From CANLBN01 sp034111645 (GTDB lineage: Bacteria > Pseudomonadota > Gammaproteobacteria > Pseudomonadales > Cellvibrionaceae): DNA of 64,000 bases. The notes under the pieces were generated by a model, which saw nothing but the letters and a program-made list of their open reading frames with translations, ran no database searches and was not told the DNA's origin. Below, in pieces: positions 1-8,872 of the stretch; position 1 is the stretch's first letter; each line of letters begins with the position of its first letter. The DNA is taken from assembly GCA_034111645.1 (NCBI GenBank), contig JAWUWW010000055.1, forward strand, positions 6,213-70,212, written 5' to 3'. A program made the position numbers and the translations under genes.

Positions 1-819
1 CACTACACCGTTTTCTAAAAACTCTTCGTAAGGAAGACGATGATAGACGATCACTAAATCGGACTTGCCTAGCGGGACCTCTTGTTCTTGCAGTTCTGCC
101 GCTATACCTTGTTTACCCAAAAAATTAAAATAACTTATGGCTTCAAGAATACCGCCGCAGCCGGCCTTATTTGCGTGGAAAGTTTTAGTTTGATCTTTAG
201 TTTCACGCAGCAAACCTGATTCGGAAGCCCCGACACAAACACCTAATAAATTATGCTGATACATTGATAAATCATTTAGCGTATCGCCAGCGACTAAAAC
301 TGATTGAGGATCGTGATTTAACATTTCAGTTAGCGCGAGTAAGCTTGAACCCTTATTGACACCTTTTGGTAAAAAATCAAGATAATGACCCGCTGAATAA
401 AGCAAATCGCATCCTAACGAAGCGGCAATTTCATATAAATGGTCAGTCACTGCATTAGTTTCACAAAAAAATGAACAGCGTCCGCTTTGTGGGACATCTT
501 GACGAATTAATCCCGGACTATTGGCTACTGCTTCTTCGATCACATACTGACCAGGCCATAAATTATCAATGTTAGATTGCAATGGTTGTACCGGTTGCAA
601 GGTTGCTCCATCTACAATTGTTGCACCTACGTCGCAGATAATATATGAGGGATTTGGAATGGTAGGATCGGACAGCAAGGGCATCACCGATTCTAGGCCG
701 CGGCCGGTGACAAAAATAAGTTCAATTTCTGGATGCTGCGAAATTAATTGGTAAAGTTTATGTCGACTAGCCTGTGTGCCAGCGAGAAATGTTCCATCTA
801 AATCTGTTGCTAAAAGCAT
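1..819 (-). CDS. ggpPS: Glucosylglycerol-phosphate phosphatase/synthase fusion, N-terminal part (cut by window edge)
   Basis: The frame is open from an ATG at 819 to the window edge, 273 codons, so the protein is incomplete. Upstream of the ATG lies an AGAGGA ribosome site at good spacing. Residues 1 to about 240 form a HAD type IIB phosphatase: nucleophile motif DLDGT at 6-10, TGR at 38-40, a Lys-containing motif near 152-156 and GDTLND at 178-183. From about residue 254 a second domain opens with LVIVYHRLPYEEFLENG, which resembles the start of GT20-type glucosylglycerol-phosphate synthase. Fused enzymes with the phosphatase first are known in halotolerant gammaproteobacteria such as Stenotrophomonas, and make the compatible solute glucosylglycerol from ADP-glucose and glycerol-3-phosphate. 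A trehalose- or sucrose-type fusion is the alternative. The domain order is seen; the substrate is inferred. Confidence 0.72.
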   Translation of the reverse strand, partial: MLLATDLDGTFLAGTQASRHKLYQLISQHPEIELIFVTGRGLESVMPLLSDPTIPNPSYIICDVGATIVDGATLQPVQPLQSNIDNLWPGQYVIEEAVANSPGLIRQDVPQSGRCSFFCETNAVTDHLYEIAASLGCDLLYSAGHYLDFLPKGVNKGSSLLALTEMLNHDPQSVLVAGDTLNDLSMYQHNLLGVCVGASESGLLRETKDQTKTFHANKAGCGGILEAISYFNFLGKQGIAAELQEQEVPLGKSDLVIVYHRLPYEEFLENGVV

Positions 820-913
820 TGCAATCCTCTTGGTATTGAATAAATTACTTGTTTTAAATAAATGACTTTTAAATATGTTTTGTCACTAAAAATCAACCTA
901 ATAATATTCGAAT

Positions 914-2275
914 TTAATTTTCTTTGATTTCTTCCTTGGCTACTTCTTTCTCAACTACTTCTGCATCGCTAACCTCTTCTTCGCTGCTACCCCACGTTGG
1001 ATTAAAGTTATCACCAATGTCAGCCTCACTATCGGCAGGTAGCATTTCTAAGGCACTTGGCGTTGTATTTACCATTGGCACAAAGTCTGCGACATACTCG
1101 TCTGGATTTTCAGACTCACTCTTAATTTGATAGACAAAAGCAATTATCGCTAACGCCATTAAATTGAATGCCCAGAATGCTGGCACGCTTGAGGGGCCGA
1201 AAGCTTCCATTAGTTGGCCGGCTAATATGGGTCCTAACATTGCACCTACTCCATGCAACAAAAGCAGTCCACTACCGCCGGCCAACATGTCGTCTGGATC
1301 TAGATGGTCGATTAGGTGAACAACTGATACCGGATATATGGCAAAGGCGAGCCCTCCATAAAGCGCACTCAGGCAGAAAAATATGATCAGATTATCAATT
1401 TCAACCATAAGAATAACGGCAAGTAATGCTGCAAAAAAACTGATTACAGACAAAACAAGACGTCGATCATTGTTGCCTGAACATCTGCCTAAAGGAAATT
1501 GAAGCAAAGCACCGCCGAGTATAAATAGACTCATAAAGCTTGCGATATCGTTATTAGACAAGCCGATTCTTGACCCATAAAGCGCCCCTAAGCCCCAAAA
1601 AGCACCCATTGCTAAACCAGACAAAAATGCGCCCCATACCGCAACTGGAGCACTTTTATATATTTTTAACAAATTGATGTTAGCAACACTATGTATTTCT
1701 GGCTGTTTCAAGCGAGTCCAAGCTATAGGCACCAAGCTAAGACTAATAAGAATAGACGCAACTGAAAATAAGAAAAATGTAAGATCGGGATCAAACCTTA
1801 ATAGCTGCTGCGCTAGCGCAATAGAGCCAAGATTAACCGTCATATAGATAGCAAATACACGACCCCTGCTTTCTGTGGGAGTTTGTCGATTAAGCCAACT
1901 TTCGACTACCGTGTACAAAATTACGATAGCCGCGCCATTAATTACGCGAAGTAATAACCACCAGTAAGGGTCAACATACAACACGTGCAATAAAGCTGTG
2001 CACGCTACTATTGCGGCACACATCGCAAAGGTTCTAATATGTCCTACACGACTAACAATAGGTGTTGCGAGATATGTTCCCACAAAAAAACCTAAAAAAT
2101 AGCCGGACATGATTAGGCCAATCATAGAGTCACTGTAAGCCTCTATTTCGCTGCGTAAGCTTAGTAATGTATTTAATAAGCCATTACCCAAAAGCAACAG
2201 CAATACACCAACTAGAATCGCACTAATCGAAGTAATATGCGTAATCATATTGTTTGTAATTATTTTATCTGACAA
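914..2275 (-). CDS. MFS transporter, YcaD-like
   Basis: This inner-membrane protein of about 453 residues has twelve predicted hydrophobic segments within residues 15-395, typical of the major facilitator superfamily. The N-half, with GLIMSGYFLGFFVGT and the following R-V-G-H-I-R loop, resembles the YcaD-type MFS subgroup, whose substrates are unknown. The last 55 or so residues form an acidic tail rich in Glu and Asp that is unlike the hydrophobic core and probably lies in the cytoplasm. The longest frame begins with TTG at 2275 and has no clear ribosome site; an ATG at 2248 is an equally plausible start. It reads in the same direction as the genes on both sides, but gaps of about 90 and 370 bases suggest its own transcript. 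The substrate cannot be deduced. Confidence 0.82.
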   Translation of the reverse strand: MSDKIITNNMITHITSISAILVGVLLLLLGNGLLNTLLSLRSEIEAYSDSMIGLIMSGYFLGFFVGTYLATPIVSRVGHIRTFAMCAAIVACTALLHVLYVDPYWWLLLRVINGAAIVILYTVVESWLNRQTPTESRGRVFAIYMTVNLGSIALAQQLLRFDPDLTFFLFSVASILISLSLVPIAWTRLKQPEIHSVANINLLKIYKSAPVAVWGAFLSGLAMGAFWGLGALYGSRIGLSNNDIASFMSLFILGGALLQFPLGRCSGNNDRRLVLSVISFFAALLAVILMVEIDNLIIFFCLSALYGGLAFAIYPVSVVHLIDHLDPDDMLAGGSGLLLLHGVGAMLGPILAGQLMEAFGPSSVPAFWAFNLMALAIIAFVYQIKSESENPDEYVADFVPMVNTTPSALEMLPADSEADIGDNFNPTWGSSEEEVSDAEVVEKEVAKEEIKEN

Positions 2276-2640
2276 ATAAAAATCGGTTAATTTTTATTTT
2301 AGGGATTTCTATTGAAAAATTGTAAAAAATTTCAATAAAATTAGAGGTTTTATATAAATATTTAATCTATATTTACAGTTCATTATAGAGAAATTTGAAA
2401 ATATTTCAACAAAGCAGTATTTTCTTTGCATATTTTGGTAGCTATAGAGCATACAAATTTAAATCTTATCATTTATCTTTATAAGCGAATGGTAATAATA
2501 CGAGATAATTGTAGAACTTATTCAACAATTTATTTTACAAAATGAAAACATCAACGGTGCTTTCATAGGGAGTTTAATTTAAGTAGTGCTAAAGTTTTAT
2601 TTTTATGACCAAAAAAGAGGGAAAAAATTAATAACTTTAC
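2276..2640. other. AT-rich intergenic stretch, nothing recognised
   Basis: About 365 bases of very AT-rich sequence separate the MFS gene from the reductase gene, both on the minus strand. It should hold the MFS promoter and the reductase terminator. I found no convincing hairpin with a T-run, no RNA gene and no coding frame with family resemblance. Confidence 0.5.
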
Positions 2641-3657
2641 TTAAAAACCTTCAAGTACACTCTTACCAATAGCAGTTCCGCTTTCTTGTAAAATATGCAT
2701 TTCTTTTAAATTTTTTGCCTTAATTTTACCTGCATTATGCGTCGCGGTTGAGACAATTTTTCCTTCATCAACTAATCGCGACACTTCATTTAATAGTTCA
2801 TGCTGCTTGATCATATCGTCGGTTTGGAACATCGAACGCGTAAACATAAACTCCCAACTAAAAGTAAGCGCTTTAAGTTTAATAGCATTAATATTAAAAC
2901 TTTTTGGATCATCAATTAAGGCAATATGCCCACGAGGTTTAATCAGCTCGACAATACTATCGAAATGCTGATCTGTTGCAGTCAGTGAAGCAACATACCG
3001 TGGCTGAAGATTTAAAGCTTTTACTTGACCAGCTAATGGTTGACGATGATTGATAACATGATCCGCACCCATTTTTTTGACCCACTCAATGGTGTCTGGT
3101 CGCGATGCTGTTGTGATAATAGTAAGCTTAGTCAATCGCTTAGCAAGCTGAACAAGAATAGAACCTACGCCACCTGCGCCTCCGATAATTAATATACTTT
3201 CGCCTTTGCCATCTCCTTGCTTTAGCGCAAAAGAGTCGAACAATAGCTCCCATGCAGTAATAGAAGTTAACGGTAGACTTGCGCTTTCGGCAAAGCCTAG
3301 TGTTTTTGGCTTGTTGCCCACTATTCTCTCATCGACAAGATGATATTCTGAATTGGTGCCAGGGCGAGTAACGTCACCCGCGTAAAAAACATCATCGCCC
3401 ACTTTAAAAAACCTTACCTTGCTACCAACTTTTTTAACAACACCTGCCGCGTCATAGCCAATCACTTTTGTGCCTGCATAAATACCTTCTTCTGGCTCAG
3501 CATTAGCGCGTCTTTTTGTATCTACTGGGTTCATAGATACTGCACGTACCTCGACTAAAAGATCATGATCACCGCAGACAGGCACAGGAGCTTCAAAATC
3601 AATTAGAGAGTTTTCATTACTAATAGGGCCTGCTTTTTTATATCCAATTGCTTTCAT
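2641..3657 (-). CDS. Zinc-independent MDR-family alcohol dehydrogenase/quinone reductase-like oxidoreductase
   Basis: The product is a medium-chain dehydrogenase/reductase of about 338 residues, with an N-terminal GroES-like domain followed by a Rossmann NADPH-binding domain with the glycine motif GGAGGVGS near residues 155-165. The structural and catalytic zinc Cys sets of true alcohol dehydrogenases are absent, which points to the zinc-free branch annotated as zinc-type alcohol dehydrogenase-like. The natural substrate is unknown; quinones or alkenals are usual. I chose the ATG at 3657 because the family normally begins MKAIGYKK and an AAGG ribosome site lies 8 bases upstream. The longer frame from 3684 starts inside a perfect hairpin and has no ribosome site. 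It lies just downstream of clpB. Confidence 0.85.
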   Translation of the reverse strand: MKAIGYKKAGPISNENSLIDFEAPVPVCGDHDLLVEVRAVSMNPVDTKRRANAEPEEGIYAGTKVIGYDAAGVVKKVGSKVRFFKVGDDVFYAGDVTRPGTNSEYHLVDERIVGNKPKTLGFAESASLPLTSITAWELLFDSFALKQGDGKGESILIIGGAGGVGSILVQLAKRLTKLTIITTASRPDTIEWVKKMGADHVINHRQPLAGQVKALNLQPRYVASLTATDQHFDSIVELIKPRGHIALIDDPKSFNINAIKLKALTFSWEFMFTRSMFQTDDMIKQHELLNEVSRLVDEGKIVSTATHNAGKIKAKNLKEMHILQESGTAIGKSVLEGF

Positions 3658-3682
3658 GTCTTTTGCCTTGCTTTGATTAGCC

Positions 3683-3716
3683 ATTATATAAAATTAACGA
3701 ATTAATTTTATATAAT
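3683..3716. repeat. Perfect 15-bp AT-only inverted repeat (hairpin) after clpB
   Basis: Positions 3683-3697 and 3702-3716 are perfect reverse complements separated by the tetraloop CGAA. The stem is entirely A and T. It begins 17 bases after the clpB stop and ends next to the reductase start region. It could be a weak transcription attenuator for clpB, an mRNA 3' end stabiliser, or a thermolabile structure affecting translation of the next gene. No strong T-run follows, so it is not a textbook terminator. Confidence 0.7.
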
Positions 3717-3733
3717 TTCACAACACTAAAAAT

Positions 3734-6313
3734 TTATTTACTAAACTGAAGATCGCCTTGTTCATTAACATCAACTAAAATAGTATCGCCACCCACAAAA
3801 TCACCGGACAATAATTTGTGCGACAGTGGGTTTTCTACCAATTGTTGAATAGCTCGTTTTAATGGACGTGCGCCATAAATAATATCAAAACCAGCTTCCG
3901 ATATTTTTTGCATTGCGCTATCGCTAACGTTTATTTTTAAATCTCTTTCGCTCAAACGTTTAGTTAATGATGCTAACTGTATTTTTGCAATTCCTGCTAT
4001 CTGCTCTTGAGAGAGCGGTCCGAAAACCACGGTCTCATCAATTCGATTGATAAACTCTGGTCGAAAATGTTTGCCAACAACTTCTAAAACTTTTTTACGA
4101 ATAGCATCTTGTGGTTGATTATCTATGGTCATTTCTTGAATATAGTCAGAACCTAAATTCGATGTCATCACAATAACTGTATTACGAAAATCTACAGTGC
4201 GGCCTTGGCTATCGGTTAAGCGGCCATCTTCTAATACTTGTAATAAAATATTAAACACATCGCTATGTGCTTTTTCTATTTCGTCAAGTAATAACAATGC
4301 GTAAGGGCGTCTGCGAACCGCTTCAGTTAAATAGCCGCCTTCTTCATAACCAACATAGCCTGGCGGCGCGCCTATTAATCTCGCTACTGAGTGTTTTTCC
4401 ATAAATTCTGACATATCAAGACGCACCATCGCATCTTTGCTGTCAAATAAAAACTCGGCTAAGGTTTTGCATAATTCTGTTTTACCCACACCAGTTGGAC
4501 CTAAAAACAAAAACGAACCGTTTGGTCTGTTTGGATCAGATAAGCCGGCGCGTGAACGTCGGATTGCATTTGATACAGCCTCGACGGCATTGCTTTGGCC
4601 CACTATATTTTTATGCAGCTCTGCTTCCATTTGTAATAATTTTTCACGCTCGCCTTCGAGCATCTTTGACACTGGGATACCCGTCCATTTAGAAACCACC
4701 TCAGCGATTTCTTCCTCAGTGACATTAGTGCGCAACAATTTCATTTCCATCATTTCAGCTTGGCTAGCAATATCTAACTGCTTTTCCATCTGTGGAATAA
4801 CGCCATACTGCAATTCGGAAATACGCTCGAGATCATTAACACGTCGCGCCGCTTCCATGTCGATACGGGCTTGTTCTAAATTACTTTTAATTTCTAACGT
4901 ACCAGATAATGCGGCTTTTTCTGACTGCCAAACTTCATCAAATTCTTTATATTGAGCGTCAACCTCTATAATCGTTTCATCAATTGCTTTTAAACGTTTA
5001 ATAGATGCTTCGTCTTCTTCTTTTTTAATAGCTTCGCGTTCAATTTTAAGTTGTATAAGACGACGCTCAAGCTTATCCATCAACTCGGGCTTAGAATCGA
5101 TCTCCATGCGAATGCGGCTAGCGGCTTCATCAATTAGGTCGATGGCCTTATCGGGCAATTGTCGATCAGTGATATAACGATACGATAATCTTGCCGCCGC
5201 AATAATAGCAGCGTCAGTGATATCGACGCCATGATGCACTTCGTAGCGCTCTTTTAAGCCGCGTAAGATAGCAATCGTGTCGATTTCTGATGGCTCATTG
5301 ACAACGATTTTTTGAAAGCGACGCTCTAGTGCCGCATCTTTTTCAATAAACTTACGATACTCGTCTAGCGTCGTCGCACCCACACAGTGAAGATCGCCAC
5401 GCGCTAGTGCTGGCTTGAGCATATTGCCAGCATCCATTGCGCCTTCGGCTTTACCCGCACCCACCATCATATGAATTTCATCAATAAAAAGAATGATGCG
5501 ACCTTCTTGTTTGGACAATTCATTGATTACAGCTTTTAAGCGCTCTTCAAAATCACCGCGAAACTTGGCGCCCGCTAAAAGTGCGCCTAAATCAAGCGAT
5601 AATACGCGCTTACCTTTTAAGCTTTCTGGCACTTCACCATTAGTGATGCGCTGGGCGAGTCCTTCGATAATAGCTGTTTTACCGACGCCGGGTTCACCAA
5701 TTAACACAGGGTTATTTTTTCTACGACGCTGTAGCACTTGTATAGCTCTGCGAATTTCATCGTCGCGCCCAATAACAGGATCTAACTTGCCTGACTCTGC
5801 TAGCGCGGTTAAATCATTTGTGTATTTCTCGAGCGCCTGACGATTTGCCTCTGCATCTGGATCGTCAATTGTTTCACCACCGCGCACAGCATCAATTGCT
5901 TTTTTAAGGTTATCGAACAGACCAAACTTATGTAATAGCTTACCTAAGGCGCTATCTTTATCTTCCATCGCCGCGAGCAAAACACTCTCACTTGAGATAA
6001 ATTTATCGCCATTCTTTTGCGCTTTTTTATCCGCTAGATTTAATAATCGACCCATATCAACAGAGAGCTGAATATCTCCTGTTGCATGCTCGAGCCTAGG
6101 CATATTATTTAACTCTTTACCCATCTCATTACGCAGACCGGGCATATCGAAACTCGCTTGAGCTAATAAGGGGCGAACACTGCCCCCTTGTTGATCAAGC
6201 ATAGATTGCATTAAATGCAATGGTTCTAGACGCGTATGATCTCGGCCTACCGCTAAAGATTGCGCATCTGAAAGGGCTGTTTGTAATTGATTGGTCAAAC
6301 GTTCAATACGCAT
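3734..6313 (-). CDS. clpB: ATP-dependent disaggregase ClpB (Hsp104 family)
   Basis: ClpB is the cytoplasmic AAA+ disaggregase that works with DnaK/DnaJ/GrpE to recover proteins from aggregates after heat stress. At 859 residues it has the usual length. Order: Clp N domain (1-150); first AAA module with Walker A GEPGVGKT near 204-211 and Walker B LFIDEIH; the coiled-coil M domain rich in E, K and R (about 410-525), which separates ClpB from ClpA/ClpC; and a second AAA module with Walker A GPTGVGKT near 605 and Walker B LLLLDEIEKAH. The start is ATG at 6313 with an AGAGAGA-type ribosome site just upstream. A possible heat-shock promoter lies about 65-90 bases before the start. The gene order clpB-pgeF-rluD-bamD is the Pseudomonas arrangement. 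Confidence 0.98.
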   Translation of the reverse strand: MRIERLTNQLQTALSDAQSLAVGRDHTRLEPLHLMQSMLDQQGGSVRPLLAQASFDMPGLRNEMGKELNNMPRLEHATGDIQLSVDMGRLLNLADKKAQKNGDKFISSESVLLAAMEDKDSALGKLLHKFGLFDNLKKAIDAVRGGETIDDPDAEANRQALEKYTNDLTALAESGKLDPVIGRDDEIRRAIQVLQRRRKNNPVLIGEPGVGKTAIIEGLAQRITNGEVPESLKGKRVLSLDLGALLAGAKFRGDFEERLKAVINELSKQEGRIILFIDEIHMMVGAGKAEGAMDAGNMLKPALARGDLHCVGATTLDEYRKFIEKDAALERRFQKIVVNEPSEIDTIAILRGLKERYEVHHGVDITDAAIIAAARLSYRYITDRQLPDKAIDLIDEAASRIRMEIDSKPELMDKLERRLIQLKIEREAIKKEEDEASIKRLKAIDETIIEVDAQYKEFDEVWQSEKAALSGTLEIKSNLEQARIDMEAARRVNDLERISELQYGVIPQMEKQLDIASQAEMMEMKLLRTNVTEEEIAEVVSKWTGIPVSKMLEGEREKLLQMEAELHKNIVGQSNAVEAVSNAIRRSRAGLSDPNRPNGSFLFLGPTGVGKTELCKTLAEFLFDSKDAMVRLDMSEFMEKHSVARLIGAPPGYVGYEEGGYLTEAVRRRPYALLLLDEIEKAHSDVFNILLQVLEDGRLTDSQGRTVDFRNTVIVMTSNLGSDYIQEMTIDNQPQDAIRKKVLEVVGKHFRPEFINRIDETVVFGPLSQEQIAGIAKIQLASLTKRLSERDLKINVSDSAMQKISEAGFDIIYGARPLKRAIQQLVENPLSHKLLSGDFVGGDTILVDVNEQGDLQFSK

Positions 6314-6376
6314 AATGTCTCTCTAAATATAACGGTATAAAAGTTGTTGCACGTCACTTATTAATTCACACTGTTA

Positions 6377-6403
6377 ATATGATGCCGCTTATGTATATTT
6401 CAA
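6377..6403 (-). promoter_or_regulatory. Possible sigma-32 heat-shock promoter of clpB
   Basis: On the minus strand, ATTGAAA (TTGAAA at 6403-6398) is followed after 13 bases by CATCATAT (6384-6377). The sigma-32 consensus is CTTGAAA with a spacer of about 11-16 and CCCCATNT, so the -35 matches well and the -10 matches 6 of 8 positions. It lies 64 bases before the clpB ATG. clpB is a sigma-32 gene in related bacteria. This is a by-eye prediction. Confidence 0.45.
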
Positions 6404-6503
6404 TACTTTTTATATGGGCTTTTACATTAATTGTAAAAATCTCTATTATTTTTTATTGATGGGTTTTTTGTTGAGTCTACAGAAGAGTCTATTTCGACTT
6501 GAT

Positions 6504-7349
6504 TTAATCGAGCCAAATTAAATTTGCCATACGTCCGGTGATACCGTCGCGCCGATAGGAAAAGAAATCATCTGCCTCTGTGTAAGTGCAACGATCACCC
6601 CCATAAATCTCACTGACGCCCATATTGTTAAGCATATCTTTAGCGATACCATAAAGATCTGCCATCCATTTTTGATCATTATTAACATTTGGTTTTTCAG
6701 TATTCAAAAATCGGCCAGCCTTAAAATATTGCCGGCCTTGCTTTAGTTGATCATGAGGTAGCGATAAAAAAGCATCGCGCACATCGTTACCCACCTCAAA
6801 AGCCGCTTGGCTAATAGCCGGGCCAAGATAAGCAATTATGTTGTTTGATGATTGTGCTTTAGGGCTTGTTTTAGAGCCTGAATAAGCAAATTGATTAAAT
6901 TGTTTCAGCGTCTGCGCTAAGACACCCGCGTGCAATCCCCTCCAACCGGCATGAGCCATTGCAACCTGACTACCATCAGTATCGCAAAAAAAGACCGGCA
7001 AGCAATCGGCTGTCATTACATTACACACTTGATTTAACTTTTTCGTATAACAGGCATCGGCTCTTTGACCATTACCACAGTCAGCCCCGACGATATTGGT
7101 ACCGTGAACTTGCTGCAGCCAAACTATCTCTTGCTGACCTATAATTTCTTGTAATCTTTTGCGATTTTTCTCGACATTGGCTGGCAAGTCTTCGACGTGA
7201 TCACCAAAATTGAAGCTACTGTAAGGAGCGTTGCTATAGCCACCTGAGCGCAGGCTATAGCAAGCTTTAACAGCGCTTGGTGCAGGCCAATCTAACCAAA
7301 CTAGATTATTGGTCGTTGGTGGCTGATTAACATTCTCATTGTCATCCAT
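6504..7349 (-). CDS. pgeF: Peptidoglycan editing factor PgeF (YfiH/DUF152, multicopper oxidase-like)
   Basis: PgeF belongs to the YfiH/YlmD family, cytoplasmic enzymes described as removing L-Ser wrongly incorporated into peptidoglycan precursors and previously as polyphenol oxidases or purine nucleoside phosphorylase-like proteins. The metal/catalytic residues are visible: His82 (QQVHG), Cys116 (TADCLPVF) and His133 (MAHAGWRG). At 281 residues it is longer than the usual 245, with extra residues at the N-terminus and around 190-205. The ATG at 7349 has a GAGGTG ribosome site 6 bases upstream. It starts 9 bases after rluD ends on the same strand, so the two are very likely co-transcribed, as in many gammaproteobacteria. 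Confidence 0.93.
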   Translation of the reverse strand: MDDNENVNQPPTTNNLVWLDWPAPSAVKACYSLRSGGYSNAPYSSFNFGDHVEDLPANVEKNRKRLQEIIGQQEIVWLQQVHGTNIVGADCGNGQRADACYTKKLNQVCNVMTADCLPVFFCDTDGSQVAMAHAGWRGLHAGVLAQTLKQFNQFAYSGSKTSPKAQSSNNIIAYLGPAISQAAFEVGNDVRDAFLSLPHDQLKQGRQYFKAGRFLNTEKPNVNNDQKWMADLYGIAKDMLNNMGVSEIYGGDRCTYTEADDFFSYRRDGITGRMANLIWLD

Positions 7350-7358
7350 AAGAACACC

Positions 7359-8354
7359 TCAGGCTAAGACTTTGCCGGTATTATCATTATTTATTTTTTC
7401 TAACTCGAGCTCGGCTAACAAGTGTTGGAAATCTTCTGGTAATGGAGCCTGCCAACTAAACTCTTGCTTTGTATGGGGATGCACCAGGGTTAATTTTTTG
7501 GCATGCAATGCTTGCCGAGAAAAATCGGCCAACACACTTTTTAATTGATCAGATGTGCCCGACAGCCATCGTTGACGGCCTAAATAAACCGGGTCACCAA
7601 CCAATGGATGTTTGATATAAGCCATATGAACTCGAATTTGGTGTGTTCTTCCTGTCTCTAGTTTACAAGCCACATGGGTATAACGCGGAAAGCGGTTGAG
7701 AATGCGATAGTGGGTGATGGCATCTTTAGCTGAGCTGCTGTTTTCTATAACAGCCATTTTAACTCTGTTGCTGGGGTGACGCCCTATGGCTTTATTCACT
7801 ACGCCCCCACCCGTTAATTGCCCCATCACTATCGCCTCGTATTCACGCCCAACACTTCGATCTTGCAATTGTTTAACTAGTGAGGTGTGGGCTAACAACG
7901 AGTGCGCAACGACCATAAGCCCAGATGTTTCTTTATCGAGACGATGAACAATACCTGCACGGGGCAGTGTCGCTAGCTCGGGAAAATGATGCAGCAAAGC
8001 ATTTAGTAAGGTGCCATTGGGAACCCCCGCTCCGGGATGCACCACTAAACCCGCAGGCTTATTGATCACAATAATATGCTCATCACTGTAGACGCACTCT
8101 AAAGGAATATCTTGCGCTAACCAGCGATCCTCACTCTCTAACACGACGGAGAACGCTATAGTCTCTCCGCCTATCAGCTTATCCTTAGGCTTACGATTTA
8201 CTCCATTGACGGTAAGTTGACCCGATTTAATCCATTGTTGCAGGCGAGCGCGAGAAAAATCTTTAAACACCTCTGCTGCAATCTGATCGAGACGAGACCC
8301 ATTAAAATGAGATTCGACTCTATAGCTAAACTTTTCTGGTACATCGCTTGTCAT
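7359..8354 (-). CDS. rluD: 23S rRNA pseudouridine synthase RluD
   Basis: RluD makes pseudouridines 1911, 1915 and 1917 in helix 69 of 23S rRNA, which are important for ribosome assembly and termination. The 331 residues contain an N-terminal S4 RNA-binding domain (about 18-75, with SRARLQQWIKSGQLTVNG) followed by the RluA-type catalytic domain. The signature HRLDKETSG lies at 137-145, with Asp140 as the catalytic aspartate. It is transcribed divergently from bamD, the arrangement seen in E. coli and Pseudomonas and good support for RluD over its paralogue RluC. pgeF follows 9 bases downstream. Confidence 0.96.
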   Translation of the reverse strand: MTSDVPEKFSYRVESHFNGSRLDQIAAEVFKDFSRARLQQWIKSGQLTVNGVNRKPKDKLIGGETIAFSVVLESEDRWLAQDIPLECVYSDEHIIVINKPAGLVVHPGAGVPNGTLLNALLHHFPELATLPRAGIVHRLDKETSGLMVVAHSLLAHTSLVKQLQDRSVGREYEAIVMGQLTGGGVVNKAIGRHPSNRVKMAVIENSSSAKDAITHYRILNRFPRYTHVACKLETGRTHQIRVHMAYIKHPLVGDPVYLGRQRWLSGTSDQLKSVLADFSRQALHAKKLTLVHPHTKQEFSWQAPLPEDFQHLLAELELEKINNDNTGKVLA

Positions 8355-8872
8355 AATAAATATCTTTAATTGTTAACTCAAATAACTAGGTTAATGTAAA
8401 TCGAACAGTAAATGGGATTAATATTCTTGAGGATAGTACTTAAAATAGTACTTAAAATAGTGCTTAAGAATAGTGCTTAAGAATGTCTCTTTATTTTATA
8501 GCTTTCTACACAGAAAGTCTTAGACTAAATATTCATTTAAGTCTAAGCCATAACATAAATGTATAGAACATAGAGCTTACTAATGACGTTATGATCAAGT
8601 TGATAAGTAATAAACAATTCAATCGAGCTATTCAATCAAAACTTCTAATCAGAGCGTTTAATCAAACTATTTTTTGGGTGCTGTTTGACCAAGTTAACAC
8701 CTTTATAAATACATGATCATTTTTTAAAAAGTCTATAAATTTTGCGATGGTTTGCAACTATCAAATGTTTGAGTGTCTATATCAAACTAGCTGTATGCTT
8801 ATCGAAAAATCCTTTAGCATCATCCGTTGGTGTGTTTAAATAGCGGCCGTTAATAATTAATGAGTTTGATCC
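8355..8872. other. rluD-bamD divergent intergenic region
   Basis: This 518-base AT-rich gap should hold the promoters of both rluD (minus) and bamD (plus). It contains the short tandem array listed at 8434-8483. I could not fix a promoter for either gene with confidence, and saw no RNA gene or small protein frame. Confidence 0.5.
8434..8483. repeat. Four-copy 12/13-bp tandem repeat upstream of rluD
   Basis: Two copies of TAGTACTTAAAA are followed directly by two copies of TAGTGCTTAAGAA, 50 bases in all. The pairing of two identical variants suggests two successive duplication steps. It lies 80-130 bases upstream of the rluD start and about 390 bases from bamD. Confidence 0.85.

Noticed and set aside
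4437..4955. Antisense frame of 172 codons opposite clpB
   Set aside because: A shadow of the strongly supported clpB frame.
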